Below, in pieces: positions 62,993 to 64,000 of a stretch of DNA of 64,000 nucleotides. The DNA is taken from contig NZ_JBFMKQ010000002.1 of NCBI RefSeq assembly GCF_040786285.1, positions 744,001-808,000 of the forward strand. Reading direction: 5' to 3'. Position 1 is the stretch's first letter, and each line of letters starts with the position of its first letter. The position numbers were made by a program, and so were the translations under genes. The notes beneath the pieces are model-generated. The model had not been told where the DNA came from, searched no databases, and saw nothing but the letters and a program-made list of their open reading frames with translations. The stretch comes from Aquimarina sp040786285 (lineage in GTDB: Bacteria; Bacteroidota; Bacteroidia; Flavobacteriales; Flavobacteriaceae).

Positions 62993-64000
62993 AAAGGCTT
63001 CACATTTACATAAAAATTGGGGTCTACACTAAGTTTCTCTCCTTTTAATTCCTTTGTTTGCCATTCGGCATTAGGTTGAACCCATTCAGGTTTATCATCG
63101 ATAAAAAGGCGAACTGGCATATCAAATTTTTCAATTATATCGACATAGCGGTATGTTAACTTGCCTTGCTTAAAAGAGTATTCGAGGGTTGGAATTTTAG
63201 TTGTTCTCAGATACTGGTCAAAAAACTCGGTAAGATCTATTTTGGTAGCCTTACTTATATAATCCTCGATTTGTTTTGTGGTAACGGTTTGATGGTAGAA
63301 TTCTGAATTTAACCCTCTAAGAACAGATCGCCATTTCTCATCATCTTCAATAAGTTGACGAAGGGTATGCAACATGTTTGCGCCTTTATAGTACATATCG
63401 CTAGAACCTTCATTGTTTACATTATAGGATCCAATAACGGGTTTGTCGTTTTGTATGTTTCTTCTGGTTCCTATTACATATTCTGAAGATGCTTGTTTTC
63501 CGTAATGATAATCAAGAAATAAATTTTCAGAATAGGCAGTAAAACCTTCATGTACCCACATGTCTGCAGCATCTTTGTAAGTAATATTATTGGCAAACCA
63601 TTCGTGACCAGCTTCATGAATAATAATAAAATCAAATTTTAATCCCCATCCAGAACCCGAAAGATCGGTACCAAGATATCCATTAGCATATTTGTTTCCG
63701 TAGGTTACAGAACTCTGATGCTCCATACCCAGATAAGGAACTTCGACAAGCTTAAAACTATCTTCATAAAAAGGGTAGGGGCCAAACCAATGCTCAAAGG
63801 CTTTCATCATCTTTGGCGCATCTTTGAATTGTTTTTTGGCTTTTTCAAGATGATCTCTTAACACATAATAATCCATATCAAGCGTGCCCTTTTCACCTGT
63901 ATATTGTTCTCCAAAATGCACATAATCCCCTATATTGATATTTACTCCATAATTATTGATTGGATTACAAACAAACCAGTGAAAGGTTTTGGTGTCATTA
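62989..64000 (-). CDS. M1-family metalloaminopeptidase, C-terminal part (cut by window edge)
   Basis: The reading frame stays open to the last base of the window; the GTG at 63919-63921 is internal, because the codons before it read FHWFVCNPINNYGVNINIGD, a typical M1 sequence. The zinc site is HEAGHEWFANN with the third ligand Glu 19 residues on in WVHEGFTAYSEN. The GxMEN exopeptidase motif is represented by LGMEHQSS. The C-terminal helical domain ends at FYVNVKPL. It releases N-terminal amino acids from peptides; the missing N-terminus prevents a call on export. Confidence 0.92.
   Translation of the reverse strand, partial: NDTKTFHWFVCNPINNYGVNINIGDYVHFGEQYTGEKGTLDMDYYVLRDHLEKAKKQFKDAPKMMKAFEHWFGPYPFYEDSFKLVEVPYLGMEHQSSVTYGNKYANGYLGTDLSGSGWGLKFDFIIIHEAGHEWFANNITYKDAADMWVHEGFTAYSENLFLDYHYGKQASSEYVIGTRRNIQNDKPVIGSYNVNNEGSSDMYYKGANMLHTLRQLIEDDEKWRSVLRGLNSEFYHQTVTTKQIEDYISKATKIDLTEFFDQYLRTTKIPTLEYSFKQGKLTYRYVDIIEKFDMPVRLFIDDKPEWVQPNAEWQTKELKGEKLSVDPNFYVNVKPL

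Noticed and set aside
63919..63921. GTG as the real start of the M1 peptidase
   Set aside because: The frame upstream stays open to the window edge and encodes conserved M1 sequence, so the gene is truncated by the window.

Overview
The window looks like chromosome from a marine flavobacterium (Bacteroidota, Flavobacteriaceae; the protein set resembles Aquimarina-type genomes, but genus is inference). The signs are strongly A+T-rich DNA, promoters with the flavobacterial -7 box TAnnTTTG, little Shine-Dalgarno signal, type IX secretion (T9SS) C-terminal tails on two large exoproteins, many lipoproteins and SPI-exported hydrolases, a TonB-receptor start with a carboxypeptidase-regulatory-like domain, and family-specific DUFs. 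I saw no tRNA, rRNA, CRISPR array, transposase or phage gene.

Layout. 1-5.7 kb: start of a TonB-type receptor preceded by an unusual array of eight degenerate 21-bp repeats, NDH-2, an ECF sigma factor with a small membrane protein, a LETM1-like protein, Cu/Zn superoxide dismutase and a YdeI/DUF1905 protein. 6-13 kb: two T9SS exoproteins (M36 metalloprotease; multidomain purple-acid-phosphatase-like protein). 12.8-19.3 kb: small metabolic genes, an alpha/beta hydrolase-OsmC fusion, a membrane AraC-type regulator divergent from a SRPBCC gene pair, a monoglyceride-lipase-like hydrolase and a cysteine hydrolase. 19.3-27.6 kb: envelope and periplasmic proteins (DUF2490 barrel, Asp-box propeller, MBL hydrolase, class A beta-lactamase-like lipoprotein, M28 peptidase). 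27.8-30.5 kb: a vWA/MoxR-type AAA+ pair. 30.5-37.4 kb: three tandem paralogous sensor kinases, each with a lipobox, a solute-binding sensor domain and one transmembrane helix, followed by a DUF1853 gene. 37.5-48.1 kb: pirin, DUF3291, two amidohydrolases around a proline-iminopeptidase-like lipoprotein, YdeI, an esterase-TPR protein and a PhzF enzyme. 48.1-50.8 kb: a SigZ-like sigma factor behind a molybdopterin oxidoreductase. 51-58 kb: GNAT, a superinfection-immunity/SHOCT membrane protein, a compact three-gene CHAT protease-TPR cassette and a Coa1-like membrane protein. 58-64 kb: a long minus-strand run ending in a truncated M1 aminopeptidase, with DUF2867, a ureohydrolase, a nitrilase, DUF4350, GNAT and a RidA-like protein.

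The strongest candidate for an undescribed system is the CHAT cassette at 52379-57201. It holds a caspase-like protease with an intact His253/Cys301 dyad, a large TPR protein whose start overlaps the CHAT stop by one base, and an unrecognised 362-residue protein with a charged helical tail that could be substrate or effector. This parallels, without proving, the TPR-CHAT protease logic of type III-E CRISPR systems. Second is the kinase array: one member (35372-37435) has Tyr in place of the phospho-accepting His but keeps a receiver domain, while its neighbour keeps the His but lacks a receiver, which suggests phosphotransfer between paralogues.

Functions are assigned from motifs read by eye; no database search was run.
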